64,000 nucleotides of DNA. It comes from JAPOUP01 sp026708635. GTDB taxonomy: Bacteria > Pseudomonadota > Alphaproteobacteria > Rhodobacterales > Rhodobacteraceae. Positions 34,565 to 43,303 of this stretch are shown piece after piece. Both the position numbers and the translations under genes were made by a program. The stretch is from positions 744,001 to 808,000 of the forward strand of contig OZ241336.1 in assembly GCA_965200115.1 (NCBI GenBank). The letters run 5' to 3'. The notes under the pieces were generated by a model, which saw nothing but the letters and a program-made list of their open reading frames with translations, did not search any database and was not told where the DNA came from. Positions within the stretch are counted from its first letter, which is position 1, and each line of letters opens with the position of its first letter.

Positions 34565-36066
34565 CCGCTTCCGGCGTTCGGTTTGCGCAGTAACGGACGC
34601 AGGAACATCGGCGCGACGAAGCCCGCGACCGCCGCGAGCCAGAGTCCGATGGCGATCGGTGACGAGAACAGGAAGGTCCAGTCGCCGTCGGACAGGACCA
34701 TCGCGCGGCGCAGGCTGTCCTCCATATGGTTCCCGAGCAGGATGCCGAGTATGATCGGCACCGTCGGCACGTCCAGCTTGCGCAGCAGGTAGCCAAGCGC
34801 TCCGAAGCCCACCATCAGAAGAAGGTCGAAATAGCTGCCCGACAGCGAGTAGATGCCCACGAACGAAACCATCATCACTCCCGGCAGGAGAACCCAGGGC
34901 GGAACCTGCAGCACGCGGACGAAGATCCGCACCAGCGGAACGTTCAGGAGAAGAAGGACGAAGTTCGCGATCAGGAGCGAAGCGATCAAGCCCCAGACCA
35001 CCTCGGGCCGGTCGGTGAACAGCGTCGGACCCGGGGTTATATTGAGCGTCATGAGCAGCGCCAGAAGCACCGCGGTGGTACCGGAACCGGGAACGCCCAA
35101 AGTGAGCATGGGAACCAGCGCGCCGCCGGCGGCCGCGTTGTTGCCCGCTTCGGGCGCGGCGACCCCCCGGGGCACGCCGGTGCCGAAACCACCCCGTTCG
35201 CCGGCGATGGATTTCTCGCTCATATAAGCGAGGAACGAGCCGAGGGACGCCCCGGCTCCGGGAAGCACGCCGGCGATGAATCCAACGCCCGACGCGCGAA
35301 GCATCGTCCATCCACTGGCGGCGATGTCCCTGACCGGAACCGTGACCCGTTCCAGCCTGACGCCGATCGACGTGTTCCTGCCGTGGCTTTCGATGAAAAA
35401 GAACACCTCGGCGACGGCGAACAGTCCCACTATCGCGACCAGAAAGTCCACTCCGTCCATCAGATGCAGGTGCCCGAAGGTCAGCCGGGGCATGCCCGAC
35501 GTGTTGTCCAGCCCGATCATGGCGATCCCCAGCCCGATGCAGGAGGCGATGGCCGCCTTCGCCTGATTCCTCGACGCGAGCCCGCCAAGCGTGCAGAACG
35601 CCAGGAGATACAGCGCGAAATATTCCGCCGGACCGAAGTGGTACGCGACGCGGGACAGCAGTGGAGCGAGGAACATCAACCCGACCGTCGCCAGCAGCGC
35701 CCCGACGAACGACGCGACGCCGGACAGCACCAACGCGTCTCCGGCACGGCCTTTCTTCGCCATGGGATAACCGTCAAGCGTGGTCATCAGCGCCGGTTCG
35801 TCGCCCGGGATATTCAGCAGGATCGACGAAATCCGCCCGCCGTACATCGCGCCGTAATAGACCGACGTCATCAGGACCAGGGCGCTCGTGGCGTCCAGTC
35901 CCAGCGTGAACGTTATCGGTATCAGGATCGCGACGCCGTTCGACGGTCCAAGACCCGGAAGCGCTCCGATGACCGTTCCCAGAACGCAGCCGATCACCGC
36001 CAGCGTCAGCGTGAAGGGCGAGAGCGCGACGCCGAAACCCAGCGCGAGATTCGCCAGTATATCCAT
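34561..36066 (-). CDS. tctA: Tripartite tricarboxylate transporter large membrane subunit TctA
   Basis: This 501-residue protein has about eleven membrane helices. The N-terminal signature reads GTVIGALPGLGPSNGVAIL and the internal repeat GFIAGVLPGAGASLGSFLAY; these two GxLPGxGxxxG loops form the substrate site in the family. YYGAMYGGRISSILLNIPGDEPALMTT is intact. It works with TctB and the periplasmic TctC as a secondary (ion-driven) importer of carboxylates. Confidence 0.93.
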   Translation of the reverse strand: MDILANLALGFGVALSPFTLTLAVIGCVLGTVIGALPGLGPSNGVAILIPITFTLGLDATSALVLMTSVYYGAMYGGRISSILLNIPGDEPALMTTLDGYPMAKKGRAGDALVLSGVASFVGALLATVGLMFLAPLLSRVAYHFGPAEYFALYLLAFCTLGGLASRNQAKAAIASCIGLGIAMIGLDNTSGMPRLTFGHLHLMDGVDFLVAIVGLFAVAEVFFFIESHGRNTSIGVRLERVTVPVRDIAASGWTMLRASGVGFIAGVLPGAGASLGSFLAYMSEKSIAGERGGFGTGVPRGVAAPEAGNNAAAGGALVPMLTLGVPGSGTTAVLLALLMTLNITPGPTLFTDRPEVVWGLIASLLIANFVLLLLNVPLVRIFVRVLQVPPWVLLPGVMMVSFVGIYSLSGSYFDLLLMVGFGALGYLLRKLDVPTVPIILGILLGNHMEDSLRRAMVLSDGDWTFLFSSPIAIGLWLAAVAGFVAPMFLRPLLRKPNAGSG

Positions 36067-36075
36067 GACGCGGCT

Positions 36076-36516
36076 CTATCCGAGCCAGGTCTTGGGAACC
36101 GCGGACAGCCCAAGCCCGAGAGCGTACCTGAACAACAGGAAGAGACCGACCGACAGCGCCACTCCGGTGACCGTCGCCTGAACCGGACGCGGGGATATCT
36201 GGTAGCTCAGGAACCCGGCCGCGAGCGCCGTCGGAAGCAGAAAGCCAAGCGGCTTGAGCAGATACGCGTAGGCCACCAGCGCCGCGACGGTCAGCGCGAG
36301 CGCGCCGAAGGTACGCGGGCCGGGCCAGTCCGGATCGGGATCGGGACGTACCAGCACCGTCACGCCGCAAAGCGCCATCACGCCGCCGATCAGGTATGGA
36401 AACGTTCGCGGCCCGACCGGATCGGACAGGAAGCTCATCTGTATCTGGGTGGCGCTCAGGACGTACCCGAGCGCCACGGTCAGTATAACCAGACCGAAGA
36501 TCCGGTCGGATACCAT
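36076..36516 (-). CDS. tctB: Tripartite tricarboxylate transporter small membrane subunit TctB
   Basis: This 146-residue protein has four hydrophobic helices, beginning MVSDRIFGLVILTVALGYVL and containing SFLSDPVGPRTFPYLIGG, the conserved TctB segment (DPVGPRxFP). The start overlaps the tctC stop by one base. The C-terminus ends just before tctA. Confidence 0.9.
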   Translation of the reverse strand: MVSDRIFGLVILTVALGYVLSATQIQMSFLSDPVGPRTFPYLIGGVMALCGVTVLVRPDPDPDWPGPRTFGALALTVAALVAYAYLLKPLGFLLPTALAAGFLSYQISPRPVQATVTGVALSVGLFLLFRYALGLGLSAVPKTWLG

Positions 36517-37478
36517 TACTGGATCACACCGATGTCCTTCGACATCCGGTTTATGTCCGCGATCAGACTATCGATGTAGCCCTGGAAGTCGTCGCCGACC
36601 ATGGTGAAGGGCGCGAGCCCGTTAGCCGCCATGGCTTCCATCCACTGGTCGCTTCCCGCCACCTGAGCCAGCTTCTCCGCCCATTCCCGGAAACGCTCAT
36701 CGCTGATTCCCCTGGGAACGTACAGGCCCCGCCAGTTTCCGGCAACGACGTCGTAGCCCTGCTCCCTCGCGGTCGGAATGTCCTCAAAGCCCGGGACGCG
36801 CTCCTCGGTGAGGACCGCGAGCGCGCGGACCTCTCCCGCCTTGAGGAAACCGACGATTTCGGAGATGTCGCCCGTCATGGCCTGCGTGAAGCCGCCTATC
36901 GTCTGGGTGATGGCGTCCGCGCCGCCGTCGACGCCGATATATTTGACCTTGGTGATATCCGTGAGCCCGCCTTCCATGAGGATCATGAGAGGTTTGAGGT
37001 GATCGAACCCTCCGGTGGCGGAACCGCCCGCGAACGCGACCGCGCCGGGGTCCTCCACGGCCGCCTCAACCAGATCCCTGAGCGACATGAAGGGACTGTC
37101 AGCGGCGACGGCGATCACGCCGGGATCGATTCCGATGGCGCCCACAAACCGCACCTGGTCAGCCGTCATGCCCGCGTAGGCGTTCTGCGCCAGACGGGTC
37201 GCCGTCGCGGAGGAGGCGGCGACGATCAGATCGGGATCGTCATTGCGCTCGTTAACGACATGGCTATAGGCCAGCCCGCCGCCGCCGCCCGCCATGTTGG
37301 TCACCTGGACCGGCTTGTCGACGGCGCCGATCTCATGCAGGATTTTTCCGATCTGTCGGCAGGTGAAGTCCCATCCTCCACCGGGGTTGGCGGGAGCGAT
37401 GCACTCGGCGGCCGACGCCGCGCCGGCGGCTCCAAACAGGAAAGCGCTGACTCCCAGCGCGCGTATAGAAAAGGTCAT
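36516..37478 (-). CDS. tctC: Tripartite tricarboxylate transporter substrate-binding protein TctC
   Basis: This 320-residue precursor starts at the ATG at 37478, preceded by GGGAGGAACTTC. The signal peptide (ALGVSAFLFGAAGAASA) leads to AECIAPANPGGGWDFTCRQIG, the Bug/TctC N-terminus that closes over the ligand carboxylate (PANPGGGWD). The second conserved loop is KVKYIGVDGGADAIT. A Cys pair (ECIAP / FTCRQ) is present. It leads the operon tctC-tctB-tctA-atuA-DUF4387. The 491-bp divergent gap to asd (37479-37969) should hold its promoter. Confidence 0.9.
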   Translation of the reverse strand: MTFSIRALGVSAFLFGAAGAASAAECIAPANPGGGWDFTCRQIGKILHEIGAVDKPVQVTNMAGGGGGLAYSHVVNERNDDPDLIVAASSATATRLAQNAYAGMTADQVRFVGAIGIDPGVIAVAADSPFMSLRDLVEAAVEDPGAVAFAGGSATGGFDHLKPLMILMEGGLTDITKVKYIGVDGGADAITQTIGGFTQAMTGDISEIVGFLKAGEVRALAVLTEERVPGFEDIPTAREQGYDVVAGNWRGLYVPRGISDERFREWAEKLAQVAGSDQWMEAMAANGLAPFTMVGDDFQGYIDSLIADINRMSKDIGVIQ

Positions 37479-37969
37479 GAAGTTCCTCCCGGAAAGTTCG
37501 CAAGACGTGAAGCGGGCGGGAACCCATGGAATCTCTCCCGGGTCTGGCCACCCATGAAACCGCGAATGATTCACGAAAAGTCCGACGATGTAAACATGGT
37601 TTGCCACCCGATTCCGGCACGGGAACGGACGGGGATTCGGTCGTCGGGTGACGGGCGGGATCCGCCCTGAACCGTTACGGCCGCGCGACAGCCGCCCGAC
37701 CCGAACCCGGCCGTGGCGGAGGGGCCGCTCCCGAGACCATTGGCCATCAGGGGAAAGCGGAAGCCGCTCCCTTCGCCGGACCCAGAGGGTGAACGGCCGT
37801 CTTTCGGACCGGTGGCGCGTTCGTAACCCGGGCATCGGAAAGAGTTCCCGCCACGCGCCGCTCCCCGGAAAGGGGCGTGACCCAATCGGGCTGGAGCCCC
37901 GGAAATAATCCCTTTCGGACGCGGCGAGTCTGCGTTAACAGGCCGCGTTCGAACAAAGGAGATCGCGCC

Positions 37970-38992
37970 GTGGCTTACAGGGTCGTGGTCGCCGGCGCCA
38001 CGGGCAACGTGGGCCGCGAAATGCTGAACATACTCGCCGAACGCCGCTTCCCCGTCTCGGAGATGGCCGCGCTCGCCTCCCGGGCATCCCTGGGGACCGA
38101 AGTCGGTTTCGGCGACCGGACGGTGAAGACCAGGGATCTGGAGACGTTTGACTTCTCCGGCTGGGACATCGCGCTTTTCGCGGTCGGCGCGGACGCGACC
38201 GGGAAACACGCCCCCCGCGCGGCCGGCGCCGGCTGCAGGGTGATCGACAACAGTTCGCTCTATCGCCAGGATCCCGACGTTCCCCTGATCGTTCCGGAGG
38301 TCAACCCCGGCACCATCCACAGCGGTTCGGACCGGGGCATCATCGCCAATCCCAACTGCTCCACGGCGCAGATGGTCGTGGCGCTCAAGCCGCTTCATGA
38401 CCGGGCGAAAATCCGGCGCGTCGTGGTGTCCACCTATCAATCGGTATCGGGCGCCGGCAAGGAGGGAATGGACGAACTCTGGACACAGACCAGGGGAATC
38501 TACGTTCCCGGTCAGGAGAGGGAGCCAACGAAGTTCCAGAAGCAGATCGCGTTCAACGTGATTCCGCATATCGACGTCTTTATGGAAGACGGCACGACGA
38601 GGGAGGAGTGGAAAATGGTCGCCGAGACCAAGAAAATCCTCGATCCCTCGATCAGGCTGACGGCTACCTGCGTCCGGGTGCCGGTCTTCGTGGGCCATTC
38701 CGAAGCGCTGAACATAGAGTTTGAGGATTTCCTGGATGAGGACGAGGCGCGGGACATACTGCGTCAGGCGCCGGGCATACTGGTCATCGACAAACGGGAG
38801 GAAGGCGGCTACATCACGCCGGTCGAATGCGTGGGAGAGTACGCTACCTACATTTCGCGGATCCGGCAGGACCCGACGGTCGAGAGCGGCCTGAACCTAT
38901 GGTGCGTCAGCGACAACCTACGCAAGGGCGCGGCGCTCAATGCCGTGCAGATCGCCGAGTTGCTTGGCCGTGAGGTACTTCGTAAGGGATAG
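37970..38992 (+). CDS. asd: Aspartate-semialdehyde dehydrogenase
   Basis: This 340-residue enzyme makes aspartate semialdehyde from aspartyl phosphate, the branch point to lysine, threonine, methionine and cell-wall diaminopimelate. It starts at the GTG at 37970 (VAYRVVVAGATGNVGREML) with AAAGGAG upstream; longer in-frame ATG starts give an unlikely N-terminal tail. The NADP loop is GATGNVGRE (residues 10-18), the catalytic Cys is in NPNCSTAQ (Cys130), and the SYQSVSGAGKEGMDEL region reads TYQSVSGAGKEGM. All key residues are present. Confidence 0.95.
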   Translation: MAYRVVVAGATGNVGREMLNILAERRFPVSEMAALASRASLGTEVGFGDRTVKTRDLETFDFSGWDIALFAVGADATGKHAPRAAGAGCRVIDNSSLYRQDPDVPLIVPEVNPGTIHSGSDRGIIANPNCSTAQMVVALKPLHDRAKIRRVVVSTYQSVSGAGKEGMDELWTQTRGIYVPGQEREPTKFQKQIAFNVIPHIDVFMEDGTTREEWKMVAETKKILDPSIRLTATCVRVPVFVGHSEALNIEFEDFLDEDEARDILRQAPGILVIDKREEGGYITPVECVGEYATYISRIRQDPTVESGLNLWCVSDNLRKGAALNAVQIAELLGREVLRKG

Positions 38993-39009
38993 TGTCTGAG
39001 GTTCGGGCC

Positions 39010-39399
39010 CTACCCTTCGGCCCGACAACGTCGACGTACTTCCCGTTTCCGCGGCCGGGCGCGCGGCTGGCCCGTTCCGCGGTTCGTTTCACCCTTGAAA
39101 AACCGGGGGGTGAAGCGTCTCATGGTAGGGTCCGGCGGGAGACTTGAGGCAGGCAGACTGATCAGGATGCCAAGAATAGCGACCGCCAGACCGATCATGC
39201 CCGCCACGGCCAGCAGCATCCGTGTCTCGCGCTTGGCCATGTCCGCCTTCCAATCAGCCATGTCTGCCTTCCAGTCGGCCATGTGCGCCTGCATGCCGGC
39301 AAGGCGGGCCTCAATACGCGATTCCATGGCGTCATTCTCCGCACGTGACGTTTTGATCCCGCCGTCCAGCCGAACGATCTGTCGGGCCAGCGTCTCCAT
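39010..39399 (-). CDS. Coiled-coil/membrane protein, tandem duplicate 1
   Basis: This 129-residue protein starts METLARQIVRLDGGIKTSRA. The first 55 residues are nearly identical to the gene upstream at 39430-39732, including the short repeat ADWKADMADWKADMA. The tail then differs: a membrane helix (MLLAVAGMIGLAVAILGILI) and a basic Arg/Pro-rich end. A possible bidirectional terminator (TCGGGCC/GGCCCGA, 39003-39025) overlaps its end. Function unknown; the layout is coiled coil plus anchor. Confidence 0.6.
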   Translation of the reverse strand: METLARQIVRLDGGIKTSRAENDAMESRIEARLAGMQAHMADWKADMADWKADMAKRETRMLLAVAGMIGLAVAILGILISLPASSLPPDPTMRRFTPRFFKGETNRGTGQPRARPRKREVRRRCRAEG

Positions 39400-39429
39400 G
39401 GATTGCGCGAGTCCGCAGCAGGACGCGCG

Positions 39430-39732
39430 TCAGTTGCCCAACAGAGAGACAAGATTGGCGATGGCCGCGGAATTGGACAGGATCGGAATGATGACAATGG
39501 CCGCAATGAAGAGGCCAGTCACCCAGCGCTGGCTGTCCTTGTCGCGCCTGGCCATGTCCGCCTTCCAGTCAGCCATGTCTGCCTTCCAGTCGGCCATGTG
39601 CGCCTGCATGCCGGCAAGGCGGGCCTCAATGCGTGATTCCATGGCGTCATTCTCCGCCCGTGATGTTTTGATCTCGCCGTCCAGTCGAACGATCTGTCGG
39701 GCCAGATCATGCATGTCCGGATCGGAAGTCAT
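39430..39732 (-). CDS. Coiled-coil/membrane protein, tandem duplicate 2
   Basis: This 100-residue protein starts at the ATG at 39732 (MTSDPDMHDLARQIVRLDGE). It shares the SRAENDAMESRIEARLAGMQ and AHMADWKADMADWKADMA stretches with its neighbour and then carries its own membrane helix (WVTGLFIAAIVIIPILSN). The pair arose by tandem duplication of the 5' part, with different membrane tails. Related in layout to the protein at 2174-2509. Between it and the aminopeptidase (39733-40016) no gene is seen. Confidence 0.6.
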   Translation of the reverse strand: MTSDPDMHDLARQIVRLDGEIKTSRAENDAMESRIEARLAGMQAHMADWKADMADWKADMARRDKDSQRWVTGLFIAAIVIIPILSNSAAIANLVSLLGN

Positions 39733-40016
39733 GCCCGCAGGATACAGCGGGGGCCGACGGCGGTCAACGGGCGGGATGGATCGGGCAGGGTCATCCCACG
39801 CTGATTTTTCTTGACAGCGAACCGCCGCCTGGGCCCGGAAATCCGGAAAACGAATCGCCTTTCGGGCCCGAAAAGGACCCGTTTCGGTGTCCGTACGGCC
39901 ACCGCTGGCGGCAAGCCGCTTCGGCGACCGGAAATCGGCGGCGTTCTTTTCCGGTTTCCACGGGAGATTTCCTGATCTAGATTCCCGCCAGTCTCCTTCA
40001 GTTCGGAAAATCACCC

Positions 40017-41399
40017 ATGTCACTGACATTCGCGCAAGCCGATGTCCCATCGACACCGATCCACGTCATCGCCGACGGCGGAGTCGCCAGCTGGGCGGCG
40101 GGGCAGCCGGATCATGTACGGACATGGATCGAGAGACTCGGGTTTGTCGGCCGCCCGGGAAGCGTGGCGATGCTTCCAGGCGAGGACGGAAACATCGTCG
40201 CGGCACTGGTCGGGGTGGGCACCGAAGCGCAGCGCGCCCGCGCCAGGTTCGCGCTTGCCGCGGCCCAGCCGAAGCTGCCCGAAGGCGTCTACCACGTCGC
40301 GGGAGATTTGCGCGGACTCGATCCCGACGAACAGGCTCTCGGCTGGCTGCTTTCCCGCTACCGTTTCGGGCGCTACAGGGAGGTCAGGTCACCGGGCGCG
40401 GGACTCAAGCCGCCGCGGGGTGTCGATAGGGCGCGGATTGAGGCGATCGCGGCGGGCGAGGCCATGACCCGCGACCTGATAAACACGCCGGCGGGCGACA
40501 TGGGACCCGAGGAGCTGGAACTGGCCACCGGGGATCTGGCGCGGGAGTTCGGTGCCGGCGTGGAGTCGGTCTCGGGCGATCGTCTGGAGAGGGATTTCCC
40601 GATGATCCATGCGGTCGGACGGGCGGCGTCAGACGCCCCGAGGCTCCTTGACATGCGTTGGGGCGCGGACGGGCCGGCGCTGACCCTGGTCGGCAAGGGA
40701 GTTTGCTTCGATACCGGCGGACTGAACGTCAAGCCGGCCAGGGGCATGGGTCTGATGAAAAAGGACATGGGCGGAGCCGCCACGGCACTCGGACTTGCGC
40801 GAATGATCATGGCGCTCGAACCGCGGCTCAGGCTGAGGGTCCTCGTACCGGCCGTCGAGAACGCCATAAGCGGTCGGTCGATGCGCCCGGGGGACGTGCT
40901 GACCAGCCGCAAGGGCCTGACCGTGGAGATCAACAACACCGATGCCGAAGGCCGTCTCGTAATGGCGGACGCGCTGGCCCTGGCGGATGAGGAGCGACCG
41001 GAACTCATTGTCTCCATGGCAACCCTTACAGGCGCGGCGCGGGTCGCGGTCGGTCCGGACATCGCCCCGTTTTTCGCCACCGAACCCGCCGTGGCGGACG
41101 CGATACGCGACGGCGGAGCCGCGGTGGCCGACCCGGTCTGGGAACTGCCGTTTCACGATCCTTACGAGACCATGATCGAGCCGGCGATCGCCGATCTCGA
41201 TAACGCTCCCTCCGGCGGGTTCGCCGGCTCCATCACGGCGGCCCTGTTTCTCAGGCGGTTCGTCACCAGTACATCACGCTACGCGCATTTCGACATCTAC
41301 GGCTGGCAGAACAAGGCGGCGCCCGGACGGCCGGCGGGAGGAGTGGGCCAGGGCGCGCGGGCCTTACTCGCCGCGCTCCCCAAGCTTCTCGGCGTTTGA
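40017..41399 (+). CDS. Leucyl aminopeptidase family (M17) peptidase
   Basis: This 460-residue cytoplasmic metallopeptidase has the metal and catalytic region KGVCFDTGGLNVKPARGMGL, then MKKDMGGAA and the family signature NNTDAEGRLVMADAL. Metal ligands Lys/Asp/Asp/Glu are all present. The N-terminal domain is short and divergent, as in the alphaproteobacterial PepA paralog that is paired with an NlpC/P60 gene. It abuts the next gene directly (stop TGA, then ATG), so both are one operon, probably for peptide or murein-peptide recycling. Confidence 0.92.
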   Translation: MSLTFAQADVPSTPIHVIADGGVASWAAGQPDHVRTWIERLGFVGRPGSVAMLPGEDGNIVAALVGVGTEAQRARARFALAAAQPKLPEGVYHVAGDLRGLDPDEQALGWLLSRYRFGRYREVRSPGAGLKPPRGVDRARIEAIAAGEAMTRDLINTPAGDMGPEELELATGDLAREFGAGVESVSGDRLERDFPMIHAVGRAASDAPRLLDMRWGADGPALTLVGKGVCFDTGGLNVKPARGMGLMKKDMGGAATALGLARMIMALEPRLRLRVLVPAVENAISGRSMRPGDVLTSRKGLTVEINNTDAEGRLVMADALALADEERPELIVSMATLTGAARVAVGPDIAPFFATEPAVADAIRDGGAAVADPVWELPFHDPYETMIEPAIADLDNAPSGGFAGSITAALFLRRFVTSTSRYAHFDIYGWQNKAAPGRPAGGVGQGARALLAALPKLLGV

Positions 41400-42233
41400 A
41401 TGAACCCCCGCGTCACGCCCGGAAACGGCCGCGTCGCGGCATCGCACCTGCGCGGGCGGGTCAGGGCGGAGCGCTTTGTCGACGGCCATCGAATGCGGGT
41501 CGCGGTTCCAATGGCGGATCTGCTGGACATGCCGGGAGGGTCAAGACTCCGCCAGATCCAGATGGGAGAAGCCGTAACCGTTTACGAAACGCTGGACGGC
41601 TGGGCTTTCGTGCAGGCGATCAAGGACGGTTATGTCGGATACGTCGAGAGCCGCGTACTGGCGGACCGCCCCGAACCGACCCACTGGCTCGCCGTACCGG
41701 CCTCGCACTGTTACAGGGCCGCTGACCTCAGGTCACCCGATATCTCGTGGCTGGGTTTCGGCAGTCTGCTGACGGTCGTTTCCTTCCAGTCGGGCTTCCT
41801 TGAGACCGACCGGGGCCAGTTCCTGCCCGAGCGGCATCTCTGGCCGGTGGGAAAGAGATTTTCCGATCACGTGAACGCCGCGCAGCTGCACTTTGGAACA
41901 CCCTATCTATGGGGCGGCAACTCCATACGGGGAATCGACTGCTCGGGACTGGTGCAGGCTTCGCTGACGGCGGCGGGACGTCCCTGTCCCGGCGACAGCG
42001 ACATGCAGGAAACCGAACTTGGTTACGAACTGCCTTCGGGCACGCCGCCCGAACGTGGTGACCTTCTGTTCTGGAAAGGACACGTGGCGATCGCGGTGGA
42101 CGGCGAGACGCTCCTGCACGCGAACGCGCATCATATGGCGGTCGCCTATGAGCCGACGCTGAAAGCCATCCGGCGGATCGACGCGCAGGGAGGCGGGCAT
42201 GTCACCTCGCACCGGCGGTTGCTCCGCGAATGA
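41400..42233 (+). CDS. NlpC/P60 family cysteine peptidase with SH3-like domains
   Basis: This 277-residue protein has bacterial SH3-like segments in its first half (MPGGSRLRQIQMGEAVTVYE, GWAFVQAIKDGYVGYVES). The C-terminal NlpC/P60 domain has Cys in NSIRGIDCSGLVQASL, His in RGDLLFWKGHVAIAV and a polar third position in LLHANAHHMAV. This fits a gamma-D-glutamyl-diamino-acid endopeptidase that trims peptidoglycan stem peptides. No signal peptide is seen, so it probably acts on recycled muropeptides in the cytoplasm together with the preceding aminopeptidase. Confidence 0.9.
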   Translation: MNPRVTPGNGRVAASHLRGRVRAERFVDGHRMRVAVPMADLLDMPGGSRLRQIQMGEAVTVYETLDGWAFVQAIKDGYVGYVESRVLADRPEPTHWLAVPASHCYRAADLRSPDISWLGFGSLLTVVSFQSGFLETDRGQFLPERHLWPVGKRFSDHVNAAQLHFGTPYLWGGNSIRGIDCSGLVQASLTAAGRPCPGDSDMQETELGYELPSGTPPERGDLLFWKGHVAIAVDGETLLHANAHHMAVAYEPTLKAIRRIDAQGGGHVTSHRRLLRE

Positions 42234-42273
42234 AGGCGCCGCATCCCGACGCTACCGACCTGCACTCCAGCAG

Positions 42274-42621
42274 TCACTGGACCGTGCGGATCAATTTCCG
42301 CTCCAGCACACGGAGAACGGTCCCGAGGTCATGTCCAAGCCCCAGAATCCGGCCGTCCATGCCGATTACGGAATAGGGCCCCTGACGACTGCGGAGCCGG
42401 GGGCGTTTCTCGATACGGTAGAGCGGCAGTTCGGACGTGCGGCGGAAGACGGCGAAGACGGCGACCTCGCCAAGGCTGGAGATGCCGTAGTCACGCCACT
42501 CGCCAGCGGCGACCATGCGCCCGTATACCGATAGAATCACTCCGAGTTCCCTCCTGTCAAAACTGACCCGGTCCGAAGCGCCGGCCAGAAACCTGAGTGG
42601 ACCCGAATTGTGAATCGCCAT
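42274..42621 (-). CDS. DUF2794 protein
   Basis: This 115-residue protein starts at the ATG at 42621 (MAIHNSGPLRFLAGASDRV). It shows the DUF2794 pattern almost throughout: SFDRRELGVILSVYGRMVAA, GEWRDYGISS, FRRTSELPLYRIEKRPRLR and a final GHDLGTVLRVLE. This family is restricted to alphaproteobacteria and its function is not known. It is convergent with the NlpC/P60 gene. Confidence 0.85.
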   Translation of the reverse strand: MAIHNSGPLRFLAGASDRVSFDRRELGVILSVYGRMVAAGEWRDYGISSLGEVAVFAVFRRTSELPLYRIEKRPRLRSRQGPYSVIGMDGRILGLGHDLGTVLRVLERKLIRTVQ

Positions 42622-42859
42622 GGTTCCTATAGTGGATACGATCCCCGGCAAAATCAAGCGCGGGCGGAGGGCCAGCGGGAGCATTCCGCGGTAGCCGCAA
42701 TACTCCCCCCAATTCCCTCGATCGGCGGGACTTTCGCTCGGCCACGCTCGGGAATGCAAAATCCGACGCCATTTGGGAAAGGGAATACGGAGACCGTCAC
42801 CATCGGCTGGCCACGGCCCGCGGTTGATCGATCGCATCGCGCTCCCCGTCCTGACCATT

Positions 42860-43236
42860 CCGCCGCGGATCGATGCGGTTTCAGGAAAGTCGCCTGCGTC
42901 GGATTGTCGCGAAGCGCGCCTCAATCCGGTCGAGATCTCCCTTTGCCCCAGCGACGCCAACATGGTCGTCGCCCACCCGATCGGGAGGCCCGCGGCATGC
43001 CAGCGCCGCGGACTCCATTTCCGGAAGCCGCATGCCGCGTTGCCGCGCGTCCACGCCCATGGTCTCGTCGGCGACGTCTTCAATACCGTACGTCCATGCG
43101 CCCTTCGAGAGTCCCCCGATCGCTGGGGTTCACCGGGCCGTGCACGTCAAGTGACTGGATGATGAACGGCGAATGCGTCGTCGCGAAGAGAATCGGCTCG
43201 ACATGGACAAGGCGCAAAACGCCGTCCACCCGCCGG
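42860..43236 (-). pseudogene. Remnant of an AAA ATPase C-terminus
   Basis: The minus strand encodes VEPILFATTHSPFIIQSL, the motif where SMC/OLD-like ATPases carry their ATTHSP switch. Then, in another frame, it encodes YGIEDVADETMGVDARQRGM followed by LPEMESAALACRG and DLDRIEARFA, which matches the tail of AAA-type proteins that read IEDIAEDVMGVxxPQRS...EM. One frameshift near 43095 divides the parts, and nothing remains of the Walker A half. The remainder of 42622-43303 has no gene. Confidence 0.5.
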
Positions 43237-43303
43237 TCAACCGTCCGTGGGTCGATCGGCGGCCTTCACGGAATACGCGGGCCGGATCCCCGCGTAGGGC
43301 CGT

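Noticed and set aside
34726..36579. 617-residue plus-strand frame opposite tctA and tctB
   Set aside because: Very rich in Arg, Gln, Asp and His, the typical antisense of hydrophobic membrane-protein codons.
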